A stretch of DNA of 64,000 nt from Microbacteriaceae bacterium PS02343 (GCA_029959365.1 JASCOA010000001.1:124001-188000); one strand, 5' to 3'. Counted from the first letter of the stretch, positions 34,835 to 44,254 are shown. The notes: generated from the sequence alone by a model not told the origin. Numbers and translations: made by a program.

Positions 34835-35602
34835 ATGACCTCCGACGCCCTCCGCCCGCGCCGGCGGCCGCGCCGCGGCGTGAGCGTCATCGGCGTCCTC
34901 GGCGAACTGCTCATCACCGCCGGACTGCTCGTCGTGCTGTTCCTGGGCTGGCAGGTCTGGTGGAACGACATCGTCGTGGGCGGGCAGCAGGCGACGGCCG
35001 CCCAGGAGCTCACCGAGCAGTGGGGTCCCATCGAGAGCGCGCCCACGCCGGACCCGAGCGCTGATCCGCAGGACTACGGCGACCCCGTCGTCTCGGCGGT
35101 CGCCGCCGAGCACAGCGGCTTCGCGACCATCTACGTGCCGCGGTTCGGTGCGGACTGGCAGCGCGTCGTCGGCGAAGGCGTCGACATGAGCGAGGTGCTC
35201 AACGACACGACGCTCGGGGTCGGGCACTACGAAGGAACCCAGATGCCCGGTGAGGTCGGCAACTTCGCCGTCGCGGCGCACCGGCAGACCCACGGCGGGT
35301 CCTTCAACCAGATCAACCAGCTGGCGGTGGGCGACCCGATCTACGTCGCGACCGCAGACGGCTTCTACACGTACCGCTACCGCTCGACCGAGTACGTGCT
35401 CCCCACCGGCGTCGGCGTGCTCGACCCGGTGCCGCAGGTCGAGAACGCGCAGGCGGGTGACCGCATCATCACGCTCACGGCCTGCAATCCGCTGTTCTCC
35501 ACCGCGGAGCGCATCGTCGCCTACGGCGTGATGGAGTCCTGGCAGCCGCGCTCCGCCGGGCCGCCCGCGGAGATCGCGCACTTCTTCTCCGGAGCCGCCT
35601 GA
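34835..35602 (+). CDS. Class E sortase
   Basis: 255 aa. N-terminal transmembrane anchor (residues 17-43), Pro/Asp-rich linker, then the sortase barrel with catalytic His149 (VAAHR), Cys217 (TLTACNP) and Arg226 (AERIVAYG). Class E sortases attach proteins bearing LAxTG to the wall. This gene, the small membrane protein after it and the amidotransferase overlap end to end. In Streptomyces and others, sortase E genes lie at this same spot near the pknAB operon. Confidence 0.94.
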   Translation: MTSDALRPRRRPRRGVSVIGVLGELLITAGLLVVLFLGWQVWWNDIVVGGQQATAAQELTEQWGPIESAPTPDPSADPQDYGDPVVSAVAAEHSGFATIYVPRFGADWQRVVGEGVDMSEVLNDTTLGVGHYEGTQMPGEVGNFAVAAHRQTHGGSFNQINQLAVGDPIYVATADGFYTYRYRSTEYVLPTGVGVLDPVPQVENAQAGDRIITLTACNPLFSTAERIVAYGVMESWQPRSAGPPAEIAHFFSGAA

Positions 35603-35760
35603 TGTACGGCGCGCTCTGGCGAGTCCTGCCCGGGCCCTGGTGGGTTCGGGTGCTGATCTTGCTGCTGCTCGCGGCGGCCGTGCTCTACGCCCTCGTCACC
35701 TGGGTGTTCCCCTGGGTCGACACGATCGTCAACGTGCAGGAAGCGACGGTGGAGGAATGA
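35602..35760 (+). CDS. Small single-pass membrane protein
   Basis: 52 aa; starts with ATG overlapping the last base of the sortase stop (TGATG), ends overlapping the next gene (ATGA). One transmembrane helix (residues 14-37), starting with MYGALWRVLPGPWWVRV. Tiny proteins of this kind sit between sortase E and trpG/pabA in many Actinobacteria. Function unknown; tight coupling suggests a sortase partner. Confidence 0.8.
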   Translation: MYGALWRVLPGPWWVRVLILLLLAAAVLYALVTWVFPWVDTIVNVQEATVEE

Positions 35761-36398
35761 CCCGGGTCCTCGTCATCGACAACTACGACAGCTTCGTCTA
35801 CACCCTCGACGGCTACCTGCAGCAGCTGGGCGCCGAGACCGACGTGGTGCGGAACGACGCGATCCCGGAGGCCGAGCTGGCCGAGCGGATGGCGCAGTAC
35901 GACGCCGTGCTCGTCTCGCCGGGCCCCGGCGCCCCCGCCGATGCCGGAGCCTCGATCCCCGCGGTGCGCATCGCACTCGGCACCGGCCAGCCGCTGCTCG
36001 GCGTCTGCCTCGGGCACCAGGCGATCGCGGAGGCTTTCGGAGCCACGGTCACGCACGCCGAGGAGCTCATGCACGGCAAGACGAGCCAGGTGGCCCACGA
36101 CGAGAGCGCGTTCTGGGACGGGGTCGCGGGCACCTTCCGCGCCACCCGCTACCACTCGCTCGCCGTGGTTGACGGCACGGTGCCCGAGGAGCTCGTGGTG
36201 ACGGCACGGACAGCGGAGGGCGGCGTGATCATGGCGGTGCGGCACGCCAGCGCGCCGATCTTCGGCGTGCAGTTCCACCCGGAGTCGGTGCTCACCGAGG
36301 GCGGCTACCGCATGCTCGGCAACTGGCTCGAGGGAGCCGGGCTCACGGGAGCGGCCGCGCGGGCGGCGGAGCTGCATCCGCTCGTCTCGCTGAGCTGA
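35757..36398 (+). CDS. Glutamine amidotransferase, TrpG/PabA family
   Basis: 213 aa class I glutaminase. DNYDSFVYTL near residue 8, catalytic Cys84 in GVCLGHQAI and FHPESV with His-Glu. Supplies ammonia to anthranilate or 4-amino-4-deoxychorismate synthase. In mycobacteria the orthologue at this locus (Rv0013) is called trpG; no synthase large subunit is nearby, so trpG or pabA cannot be decided. Overlaps the small membrane protein by 4 nt. Confidence 0.92.
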   Translation: MTRVLVIDNYDSFVYTLDGYLQQLGAETDVVRNDAIPEAELAERMAQYDAVLVSPGPGAPADAGASIPAVRIALGTGQPLLGVCLGHQAIAEAFGATVTHAEELMHGKTSQVAHDESAFWDGVAGTFRATRYHSLAVVDGTVPEELVVTARTAEGGVIMAVRHASAPIFGVQFHPESVLTEGGYRMLGNWLEGAGLTGAAARAAELHPLVSLS

Positions 36399-36411
36399 GC
36401 AGTCCACTGAG

Positions 36412-36429
36412 CCGCCGCTCCTGCGGCGG
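36412..36429. terminator. Hairpin between convergent pabA-like gene and pknB
   Basis: CCGCCGC, TCCT, GCGGCGG. It lies 14 bp after the amidotransferase gene. Bases 36430-36552 hold further GC-rich self-complementary sequence but no gene. Confidence 0.5.
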
Positions 36430-36552
36430 AGCGCTCCGCGCGGCAGAGCGCAGAGCGCACGGCTGTACGCCCGGGGCGCGGAGCTCGCACGACGCCGTAG
36501 CGGAGATCACGGCGCCGCGCACCGTCCAACGCTCAGCGCCGGCGAGGCGGGA

Positions 36553-38235
36553 TCAGCCGGTGCAGTAGGTGATCTGGATGGTCGAGCGCTGCGGGTGATC
36601 GCCCGGGGTGAGCGACTGCTGCGTGACCAGGCTGCCGCCGCAGCCGGGATCCGGGATCGGCTGCACCGAGAGCTGCAGTTCATCGCTGCGCAGCTGGGCG
36701 GCGGCGTTCGCGACGGTCTGGCCGACGACGTTCGGCACCGTGACCAGGCCGCTGGAGAGCAGGAGGTCGACGGACGAGCCGGCCTCGACCTGCGTCTCCG
36801 CGATCGGTTCCGAGCCGATGACTTGACCGGCGGGCACGGTGGCGGAGTTCTGCTGACTGGTCTCGCCGACCGCGATGCCGAGCGCCTCGAGCGCCGAGCG
36901 CGCGGACTCCTCGCTGCGGCCCGTGAGGTCGGGCAGCGCCACCTGCTGCACGCCCAGCGAGACCGTGATGCGCACGAGGTAGTCCTGAGGCACGTTGCGA
37001 CCCGCGATCGGCGTGCTGCTGATCACGTCGCCGGCGGGGACCTCGGCGTTGTACTCCTCGAAGACCTCGACGCCCAGCTGGTCGTCCTCGATCTCCGAGG
37101 TCGCCGCCTCCTGGCTCATGCCGACCACATCGGGCACCGACACCGAGAGGTTGCCGCCGATCGCGACGGGACCGAGGTTGACGACCCAGATGACGACCGC
37201 GACGAGCACGAAGGCGACACCGAGGATGCCCGACCAGATCCAGACGGCCGGCGGCCGGCTCTGCGTGCGGGGACCGCTCTCGGAACCGGCCTGCAGACGA
37301 CGGAGGGTCTCGTCCGAGTCCTCGCGCGCGGCGGCGTCGGCGAAGAGGCCGTCCTGCTCGCCGCGCTTCGGCAGCTCCGGCACCCGTCCCGCGACGGCCT
37401 GCTGCAGCTGCGTGCGGAAGTCCGCCGCCGACTGGAAGCGCTCGGTGCGGTCCTTCGCCAGGGCGGCGTCGACGACCGCGTCGATCGCCGGGCTGACGGA
37501 CGGGTTGAGCGTGCTCGGCGCGACGGCCTGCTCGCTGACGTGCTGGTAGGCGACCGCGACCGGGCTGTCGCCGCGGAAGGGCGGCCGTCCGGTGAGCATT
37601 TCGAACAGCACGACGCCGGTCGAGTAGAGGTCGGTACGGGCGTCGACGCCCTCGTTGCGGGCCTGCTCCGGCGAGAAGTAGTTGGCGGTGCCGAGCACCG
37701 CGGTGGTCTGCGCCACCGTCGAGGCGGTGTCGGCGACCGCGCGGGCGATGCCGAAGTCCATGACCTTCACCTGGCCGTTGCGGGCCAGCATGATGTTGCC
37801 GGGCTTGATGTCGCGGTGCACGACACCCGCGCGGTGCGAGTACTCGAGTGCGGTCAGCACGCTGCCGGCGATGCGGGCCGCCTCCTCGGGGTCGAGCGGC
37901 CCCTCCTCGAGGCGGTCGCGCAGCACCGTGCCGTCGATGAACTCCATGATGATGAAGGGCTGCTGGCGCTCGACGCCGCCGTCCTCCACGGTGTCCTCGC
38001 CGGCGTCGAAGACGCGGACGATGGTGGGATGCGCCATGCGCGCTGCGGCCTGCGCCTCCTTGCGGAAGCGGGCGCGGAAGGTGGGATCCGTCGCGAGGGA
38101 GGGCTTCAGCAGCTTGATCGCCACCGTGCGCCCGAGTCGCGAGTCGCGTCCCTTGTGGACGTCGGCCATGCCGCCATGACCGATGAGCTCCCCGACCTCG
38201 TAGCGACCCGCGAGCAGGGAGATGCCGTCGGTCAC
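36553..38235 (-). CDS. pknB: Ser/Thr protein kinase PknB with PASTA domains
   Basis: 560 aa. Kinase domain (residues 10-275) with Lys41, HRDIKPGN at 140, DFG at 160 and an activation loop with several Thr before GTANYFSPEQ. A juxtamembrane linker, one transmembrane helix (about 333-352), and three extracellular PASTA repeats follow, the last ending in a disulfide-like Cys pair. PASTA domains sense muropeptides and lipid II. Substrates in other species include FhaA, CwlM and PbpA. GTG at 38235 has AGGAG 8 nt upstream. Last gene of the operon, separated from pknA by a strong hairpin. Confidence 0.96.
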   Translation of the reverse strand: MTDGISLLAGRYEVGELIGHGGMADVHKGRDSRLGRTVAIKLLKPSLATDPTFRARFRKEAQAAARMAHPTIVRVFDAGEDTVEDGGVERQQPFIIMEFIDGTVLRDRLEEGPLDPEEAARIAGSVLTALEYSHRAGVVHRDIKPGNIMLARNGQVKVMDFGIARAVADTASTVAQTTAVLGTANYFSPEQARNEGVDARTDLYSTGVVLFEMLTGRPPFRGDSPVAVAYQHVSEQAVAPSTLNPSVSPAIDAVVDAALAKDRTERFQSAADFRTQLQQAVAGRVPELPKRGEQDGLFADAAAREDSDETLRRLQAGSESGPRTQSRPPAVWIWSGILGVAFVLVAVVIWVVNLGPVAIGGNLSVSVPDVVGMSQEAATSEIEDDQLGVEVFEEYNAEVPAGDVISSTPIAGRNVPQDYLVRITVSLGVQQVALPDLTGRSEESARSALEALGIAVGETSQQNSATVPAGQVIGSEPIAETQVEAGSSVDLLLSSGLVTVPNVVGQTVANAAAQLRSDELQLSVQPIPDPGCGGSLVTQQSLTPGDHPQRSTIQITYCTG

Positions 38236-38290
38236 GTTCGTACTCCTGCTGCAGTCGGTCGGGGACGGCTCAGTCTACCGGCCGGGATCC

Positions 38291-38316
38291 GCTGTGCCCC
38301 GCGCACGGGGCACAGC
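38291..38316 (-). terminator. Strong hairpin between pknA and pknB
   Basis: GCTGTGCCCC and GGGGCACAGC, perfect 10-bp stem with a 6-nt loop, starting 4 bp after the pknA stop. No T-run. It may reduce pknB relative to upstream genes or protect mRNA ends. Confidence 0.6.
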
Positions 38317-38320
38317 GAGG

Positions 38321-40102
38321 TCACGGTTGCGTCTCGCCTTCATCCCCCTCGCCGGGAGCGGCCGTGATGGTCGCGCTGGCCGGTGTGGAGGCGCCTGAGG
38401 TGACTCCGGAGCAGGTCGCCGTGTAGCTCAGGGTGACCGTGCCCGACTGGCCCGCGACGATCTGCACCGACGTCTGGCCGGCGCCGATGGTGTTCAGATT
38501 GTTCGTGGTCGTGCCGCCCTGCACCGAGACGGTGTAGTTGTCGAGCGTGCTCTGGCCGGGGCACGAGGTGTACTGCGGCCAGCTGAAGCGCACGGTGCCG
38601 CCCGGGGCGACCGTGGTCGGGTTGGCGGTCGGCGCGCCGGGCGCGCTGGGCGCGGGGAAGTCGCCGTAGACCTGCACCGTGATCGTGGCACCTCGACGCA
38701 CCGTGCCGGCGGGGTCGATCGAGGTGACCTGGCCGACCTGCGACGGCGTGGGCGCATTGCCCGACACGACGCGGCTGATCTCGAAGTCCGCCTCGAGCGC
38801 GTTGAGGGCCGCCTCGACGTCCTCGAAGGAGTTGCCCTCGTAGTCGCTGCGGTTGATCGTGAAGGTGTCGTCGGACGGATCCTCCGTGGGCTCCGGCGTC
38901 GGGGTGTCCGACGGCGTCACCGAAGGGGTCGGGCTCGACGGCTGCGAGCTCGAGGGGGTCGTCGGAGCGGGTTGCGGGTCGTCGTCGCCGCTCGTGAGCA
39001 TGCTGAACACGATCGCGCCGATCGCCAGTACGAGCACGGCCACCGCGATGATCAGCGGCCAGAACCACGGGCTGCGCCGCTTCTTCTCCTCGTCCTGCTC
39101 CTCGCCGGGCTCGCCGTCCTGCAGGGGCAGCTGAGCGGTGGAGGAGAGCAGCTGCGTGGCCGCATCGCCGGCACCTGCCGCCGCGCCCGCGGCTCCGGTC
39201 GCGCCCAGCACCTGGGTGAAGGTCTCCTCGAGCGCTCCCTCGGGTCCGGCGACGCCGGGCACGGCTGCGATCGCGGAGGCGACGTCGCCGCGTCGCAGCG
39301 CCTCGGCCGCGCGGGCCATGTGCTGCGCGGTCTGGGGCCGATCGGACGGCTTCTTCGAGATCGAGGTGATCACGAAGTGCCGCACGGGCTCGGAGACGGT
39401 GACCGGCAGATCCGGCGGGGTCTCGTTGATCTGCGCCATCGCGATGGCCACCTGCGACTCGCCCGTGAAGGGGCGGCGGCCGGCCAGAGCCTCGTAGGCG
39501 ACGATGCCGAGGGAGTAGATGTCGGTGCTCGGCGAGGCCGGTTGACCGCTCGCCTGCTCGGGCGACAGGTACTGCACGGTGCCCATGACCTGGCCGGTTG
39601 CCGTCAGCGGCACCTGGTCGGCGATGCGGGCGATGCCGAAGTCGGTGATCTTGACCCGGCCGTCCGGGGTGATCAGCAGGTTGCCGGGCTTGATGTCGCG
39701 GTGCACGAGCCCGGCCTGGTGCGCGGCGTGCAGGGCCGACGCGGTCTGCGCGACGATGTCGAGCACGCGGTCGGTGGACAGCATCCGCTCGTTCTCGAGC
39801 ACGGTGGAGAGCGCCTTGCCGGGCACGAGCTCCATGACCAGGTAGGCGCTGCCCTCCTCCTCGCCGTAGTCGTAGACGTTGGCGATGCCCTCGTGGTTGA
39901 CGAGGGCGGCGTGCCGGGCCTCGGCGCGGAAGCGCTCGAGGAACCCGGGGTCGCCGAGGTACTCGTCCTTGAGGATCTTGATCGCCACGGTGCGCCCGAT
40001 GACGAGATCGGTCGCCTCCCAGACCTCGCCCATGCCGCCGATGGCGATACGGGACGACAGCTGGTACCGCCCACCGAACGTGAGTCCGCTCATTGGCCTC
40101 AT
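38321..40102 (-). CDS. pknA: Ser/Thr protein kinase PknA-like
   Basis: 593 aa. Kinase domain with Lys42, HRDIKPGN at 134, DFG at 154 and GTVQYLSPEQ. One transmembrane helix (about 340-363) follows a juxtamembrane Ala-rich part. Outside are a Ser/Thr/Pro stretch, a PASTA-like repeat (about 415-470) and a final beta domain of fibronectin-like look (FSWPQYTSCPGQ.., two Cys). Mycobacterial PknA lacks such an outer part, so ligand sensing may differ. ATG at 40102 overlaps the pbpA stop by 4 nt. Confidence 0.93.
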   Translation of the reverse strand: MRPMSGLTFGGRYQLSSRIAIGGMGEVWEATDLVIGRTVAIKILKDEYLGDPGFLERFRAEARHAALVNHEGIANVYDYGEEEGSAYLVMELVPGKALSTVLENERMLSTDRVLDIVAQTASALHAAHQAGLVHRDIKPGNLLITPDGRVKITDFGIARIADQVPLTATGQVMGTVQYLSPEQASGQPASPSTDIYSLGIVAYEALAGRRPFTGESQVAIAMAQINETPPDLPVTVSEPVRHFVITSISKKPSDRPQTAQHMARAAEALRRGDVASAIAAVPGVAGPEGALEETFTQVLGATGAAGAAAGAGDAATQLLSSTAQLPLQDGEPGEEQDEEKKRRSPWFWPLIIAVAVLVLAIGAIVFSMLTSGDDDPQPAPTTPSSSQPSSPTPSVTPSDTPTPEPTEDPSDDTFTINRSDYEGNSFEDVEAALNALEADFEISRVVSGNAPTPSQVGQVTSIDPAGTVRRGATITVQVYGDFPAPSAPGAPTANPTTVAPGGTVRFSWPQYTSCPGQSTLDNYTVSVQGGTTTNNLNTIGAGQTSVQIVAGQSGTVTLSYTATCSGVTSGASTPASATITAAPGEGDEGETQP

Positions 40103-41553
40103 TGGTTGAGCACCGCCTCCATGACTTGACGTGCGATCGGTGCGGCAAGGGCGTTGCCGCTGAGTTGCTGACCTCGGCCGCCGCCGTCGCCGACGACCAC
40201 CGAGACCGCGACCTGGGGGTTGTCGGCGGGCGCGAAGCCCGAGAACCAGAGGTTGAAGGGTTCGCCGGGACCGTTCTCGCCGGTGCCCGTCTTGCCGCCC
40301 ACCGCGACCCCGTCGATTCTCGCACCACTCGCGGCCCCGTTGCTGACGCCGTCGACCAGCATGTCGATCATGGTGCTCGAGGTGGCGGCGCTGATCGGGC
40401 GGCCGAGCTCGGTGGGCTCGAACTCGTCGATCACCGACAGGTCGGCGCCGATGACCGAGTCGACGAGCGACGGCTGCATGAGGACGCCGCCGTTGGCGAC
40501 CGCGGCGACCACCATGGCGTTCTGGATGGCGTTCACCCGCACGCTCGACATGCCGAAGGCGGAGAGCATGAGCTGCGCGTCGTCGACGTCGCGCGGGTAG
40601 CGCGAGGCGGTAGTGGTCATCGGGATGCTCGTGGTGCTGTTGAAGCCGAAGGCCTCGGCCATGTCGGCGACCGTGTCGGAGCCGAGCTGCTGTGCGAGCT
40701 CCGCGTAGGGGATGTTGCAGGAGAGGTTGAGCGCGGTGGCCATCGACACCGTGTCGCCGCCGCCGCCGCACTGGCCGACGACGGGGTTGTTGATGTCCGT
40801 GCTCGTGCCGGGCAGGGTGAGCGTCGCCGGGTTGTCGAACTGGCTGTCGGGCGCGTAGCCGTTCTCGAGCGCCGCCGCGGTCATCACGATCTTGAAGGTC
40901 GAGCCGGGGGAGTACTGTGCGCCGCCGTAGGCGCGGTTCTGCAGCGGCGACGGGCTGGCCTCGTCGAGCGCGGTGTACTGCTCGATCACGTCGGAGGTGG
41001 TGTGCGAGGCGAGCGGGTTCGGGTCGAAGCCGGGCGTCGAGACGAGCGCGAGGATCCGTCCGGTGGCCGGTTCGATCGCGACGACCGCGCCCTCGTAGCC
41101 CTGCATCGCATCCCACGCCGCCTGCTGGGCCTCGGCGTCGAGGGTGGTCGCGACGGATGCGCCCGTCGGCTCCTGACCCGTGATGATGGCGTTGAGCTGG
41201 TCGAAGAACTGCGAGTTCGCGGTGCCGCTGAGCTGCCGGTTGAGGGATCCCTCGAGGCCGGTGCTGCCCTGGTTGAGCGTGAAGTAGCCGGTCACGCCGG
41301 AGTACTTGTCGCCCTCGGAGTAGATGCGTTGGAAGCGGTAGACGTCGTCGCTCGGCTCGGAGTACGCGATCGGCGTGCCCTCCACGAGGATCGCGCCGCG
41401 CTGCGCGGAGTAGCTGTCGAGCACGACGCGGCGGTTGTTGGACTGCGCGGCGAGGTTGTCGGCCTCGATGGCGCTGATCACCGTCGTCGAGCCGAAGAGG
41501 GCGAGGAACATGACCAGGACGACCACGCTCACCCTGCGGAGCTCCTTGTTCAC
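40099..41553 (-). CDS. pbpA: Penicillin-binding protein PbpA (class B transpeptidase)
   Basis: 484 aa. One N-terminal transmembrane helix (residues 8-28), a dimerisation part and a transpeptidase domain with SxxK (Ser218-Thr-Phe-Lys221), SxN (Ser278-Cys-Asn280) and KTGTGE. Crosslinks peptidoglycan; works with the RodA glycosyltransferase encoded just upstream. In mycobacteria it is needed for septation and is phosphorylated by PknB. ATGA overlaps with both rodA and pknA. Confidence 0.96.
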   Translation of the reverse strand: MNKELRRVSVVVLVMFLALFGSTTVISAIEADNLAAQSNNRRVVLDSYSAQRGAILVEGTPIAYSEPSDDVYRFQRIYSEGDKYSGVTGYFTLNQGSTGLEGSLNRQLSGTANSQFFDQLNAIITGQEPTGASVATTLDAEAQQAAWDAMQGYEGAVVAIEPATGRILALVSTPGFDPNPLASHTTSDVIEQYTALDEASPSPLQNRAYGGAQYSPGSTFKIVMTAAALENGYAPDSQFDNPATLTLPGTSTDINNPVVGQCGGGGDTVSMATALNLSCNIPYAELAQQLGSDTVADMAEAFGFNSTTSIPMTTTASRYPRDVDDAQLMLSAFGMSSVRVNAIQNAMVVAAVANGGVLMQPSLVDSVIGADLSVIDEFEPTELGRPISAATSSTMIDMLVDGVSNGAASGARIDGVAVGGKTGTGENGPGEPFNLWFSGFAPADNPQVAVSVVVGDGGGRGQQLSGNALAAPIARQVMEAVLNQ

Positions 41554-42950
41554 GGTCCCACCACCAATCGAGGCTGGTTGCGCACGGCGTCGGAGAGGCG
41601 CAGCAGGATGGCCACGATGATCCAGTTCGCGATGAGTGAGGAGCCGCCGGCGGCGAGGAACGGCGTGGTGAGGCCCGTCAGCGGGATCACCCGGGTGACG
41701 CCGCCGATGACGATGAACACCTGCAGGGCCACCACGAAGGAGAGGCCGACGGCGAGCAGGCGACCGAAGTCGTCGCGCCCGGCGAAGCCGATGCGGAAGC
41801 CGCGCGAGACGAGCAGCAGGTACAGCGCGAGCAGGGCGAAGAGGCCGGCGAGACCGAGCTCCTCGCCGAGCGACGCGATGATGAAGTCGCTCTCGGCGAG
41901 GGGCACGATGTTCGGCCGGCCCTGGCCCAGCCCGGTGCCGACCATGCCGCCCTGGGCGATGCCGAAGATGCCTTGCACGAGCTGATAGGCGTCGCCGTCG
42001 GCGTACCGCGGGTTGAACGCGTCGAGCCAGACCGTGAAGCGGGAGTTGACGTAGACCAGCGTCTGGCTGGCGATCACCGCGCCGCCGAGGAAGAGGCCCA
42101 TGCCGAGCAGCACCCAGCTGAGTCGACCCGTGGCGACGTAGATCATGACGAGGAAGAGACCGAAGTAGAGCAGCGAGGTGCCGAGGTCGCGCTGGAAGAC
42201 CAGCACGCCCATCGCGGCGGCCCAGATGAGCAGGATCGGTCCGAGATCGCGGATGCGCGGCAGGCGCATGCCCAGGAGCTTGCGACCGCCGACGGCGAGC
42301 GAGTCGCGGTGCTGCACGAGGTAGCCGGCGAAGAAGACGCCGAGCGCGATCTTCGCGATCTCACCGGGCTGGAAGCTGAACCCGGCGACGTCGATCCAGA
42401 CCTTCGCGGCGACGTCGTCTGTGCGGGCGAGCCCCGGTACGAGGGGCAGCAGCAGCAGCACGATCGCGGTGAACATGGCGAGGTAGGTGAAGCGCTGCAG
42501 CACGCGGTAGTTCCGCAGGCCGGCCAGCACGACGGTGGCCACGATGACCGCGAGCGTGGTCCAGACGATCTGCCGCACGCTCGCGGCGCCCCAGCCCTCG
42601 AAGCCCTTGGCGAGGTCGAGCCGGTAGATCATCGCGAGACCGGTGCCGTTGAGGACGGTCGCGATCGGCAGGATGAGCGGGTCCGCATCCGGTGCGCTGA
42701 TGCGCAGCGCGACGTGCATCGCCAGCGCGAGCCCCGCGAGCACGAAGGAGGCGCTGAGCATGCCGGGCTCGATCTCGCCGAGCACCCCGAACTGCACGAG
42801 CACGAAGGAGCCCGCGTTGATGGCGATCGCGAAGAGCAGCAGCACGAGCTCGAGGTTGCGCAGCCGCGAGGGCGTGCGCAGCTTGAGCGTGATGACGCCG
42901 GTGAGGTTCTGCAGCTGACCGGTCGCCGTGCTCACGGCCTCGGTGGTCAC
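41550..42950 (-). CDS. rodA: Peptidoglycan glycosyltransferase RodA (SEDS family)
   Basis: 466 aa, about 11 transmembrane helices. SEDS landmarks include FLVMIYVATGRLS, GLGQGRPNIVPLAESDFIIASLGEELG and the final VTRVIPLTGLTTPFLAAGGSSL. Polymerises lipid II together with a class B PBP. Starts within the pstP stop (ATGA) and ends within the pbpA start. The operon position rather than sequence decides RodA over FtsW. Confidence 0.95.
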   Translation of the reverse strand: MTTEAVSTATGQLQNLTGVITLKLRTPSRLRNLELVLLLFAIAINAGSFVLVQFGVLGEIEPGMLSASFVLAGLALAMHVALRISAPDADPLILPIATVLNGTGLAMIYRLDLAKGFEGWGAASVRQIVWTTLAVIVATVVLAGLRNYRVLQRFTYLAMFTAIVLLLLPLVPGLARTDDVAAKVWIDVAGFSFQPGEIAKIALGVFFAGYLVQHRDSLAVGGRKLLGMRLPRIRDLGPILLIWAAAMGVLVFQRDLGTSLLYFGLFLVMIYVATGRLSWVLLGMGLFLGGAVIASQTLVYVNSRFTVWLDAFNPRYADGDAYQLVQGIFGIAQGGMVGTGLGQGRPNIVPLAESDFIIASLGEELGLAGLFALLALYLLLVSRGFRIGFAGRDDFGRLLAVGLSFVVALQVFIVIGGVTRVIPLTGLTTPFLAAGGSSLIANWIIVAILLRLSDAVRNQPRLVVGP

Positions 42951-44248
42951 GGCGCGGGCTCCGGGGTCGGCGACGGCGTCGCGCCGGGCTGCGGACCCGC
43001 TTCGACCTCGGAGTCGGGATCGATGCGCTCGACGATGGCGCGCGCGCCGGGCAGGCTGCCGGCGCTGATCGTGCCCTCCAGCTGCTGCTGCGTGTACGCG
43101 TCGAGCTCGTCGAGGCGGATACCCGTGTCGACGTACTCGCTCGAGAGCGAGAGCGGGCCGATGCCCTGCTGCACGCCCTGGTAGATGATGACGGTCTGGC
43201 CGTCGGTGCCGACGAAGTAGCGGCTCTGGGTCCAGCGGTAGCCGAGCATGCCCGACGCGACGATGGCGAGCACGACGATGCTCACGCCGACCAGCCAGCC
43301 GATGCGGCGGCGGCGCGCGCGCAGGCGGTCCTCCTCGATGAGCTCATCGAGGTACTCGTCGCTCTCGGGCTCGAAGTGGGAGTCCTCCTGCTGCTGCACG
43401 CTCTTGATCGGGTGCAGCAGCAGGGTCGGCAGGCGCACGGGGCGCTTGGTCGGCGCCACGTCGAAGGTGAGCGGCTTGGCGGCGGAGCCGACCGTCGCGC
43501 GGCCGAGCTCCTGCTCGCCCGGCTGCTCGGCGACGTCGAGGACGATGACCGTGACGTTGTCGGGCGCGCCCTGGTCGAGCGCCTCCTTGATGAGCCGGTC
43601 CGTCGCCTCCCGGGGCGAGCGCGCCGTGCCGAGGAAGGCGGCGATCTTCTCCTCGGCGACGTAGCCGCTGAGGCCGTCGGAGCAGAGCATCCATCGGTCG
43701 CCGGCGACCAGGTCGACGATCGCGGTGTCGATCTCCGGGTCGGGCTCGATGTCGCCGAGCACGCGCATGAGGACGGAGCGGCGCGGATGCACCGCCGCCT
43801 CCTCCGCCGTGATGCGGCCGCTGTCCACGAGCCGCTGCACGAAGGTGTGGTCGACCGTCTGCTGGATGAGGTCGCCGTCGCGGAGCCGGTAGATGCGGGA
43901 GTCGCCGATGTGCGCGATGGCGAGTCGACCATCCGCCACCAGCATCGCGCTGACGGTCGTGCCCATGCCGGTGAGCTCCGGGTGCTCGCGCACGACCTCG
44001 GAGAGCGTCGCGTTGGCTGCGACGAGCGAGTCGCGCAGGGCCTCGACGGCCAGCTCGGCGCTCTGCTGCGGGCCGTCGATCTCGCGGATGCGCTGCACCG
44101 CGATCGCCGAGGCCACATCGCCGCCCGCGTGGCCGCCCATGCCGTCGGCGACGACGAAGAGCTGCCGGCCGGAGTAGCCCGAGTCCTGGTTGTTGGCGCG
44201 GATCTTCCCGACATGGGAGCCCGCGGCGCTCTGCGCGATGGCGGCCAT
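42947..44248 (-). CDS. pstP: PP2C-type Ser/Thr phosphatase PstP
   Basis: 433 aa. Phosphatase domain residues 1-240 with VVADGMGGHAGG, IGDSRIYRL and SDGLSGYV metal-binding motifs; transmembrane helix near 295-315; a 110-residue extracellular tail ending Pro-rich. Reverses PknA and PknB phosphorylation. ATG at 44248 starts 6 bp after the fhaB stop. Confidence 0.96.
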   Translation of the reverse strand: MAAIAQSAAGSHVGKIRANNQDSGYSGRQLFVVADGMGGHAGGDVASAIAVQRIREIDGPQQSAELAVEALRDSLVAANATLSEVVREHPELTGMGTTVSAMLVADGRLAIAHIGDSRIYRLRDGDLIQQTVDHTFVQRLVDSGRITAEEAAVHPRRSVLMRVLGDIEPDPEIDTAIVDLVAGDRWMLCSDGLSGYVAEEKIAAFLGTARSPREATDRLIKEALDQGAPDNVTVIVLDVAEQPGEQELGRATVGSAAKPLTFDVAPTKRPVRLPTLLLHPIKSVQQQEDSHFEPESDEYLDELIEEDRLRARRRRIGWLVGVSIVVLAIVASGMLGYRWTQSRYFVGTDGQTVIIYQGVQQGIGPLSLSSEYVDTGIRLDELDAYTQQQLEGTISAGSLPGARAIVERIDPDSEVEAGPQPGATPSPTPEPAP

Positions 44249-44254
44249 CGGGGG

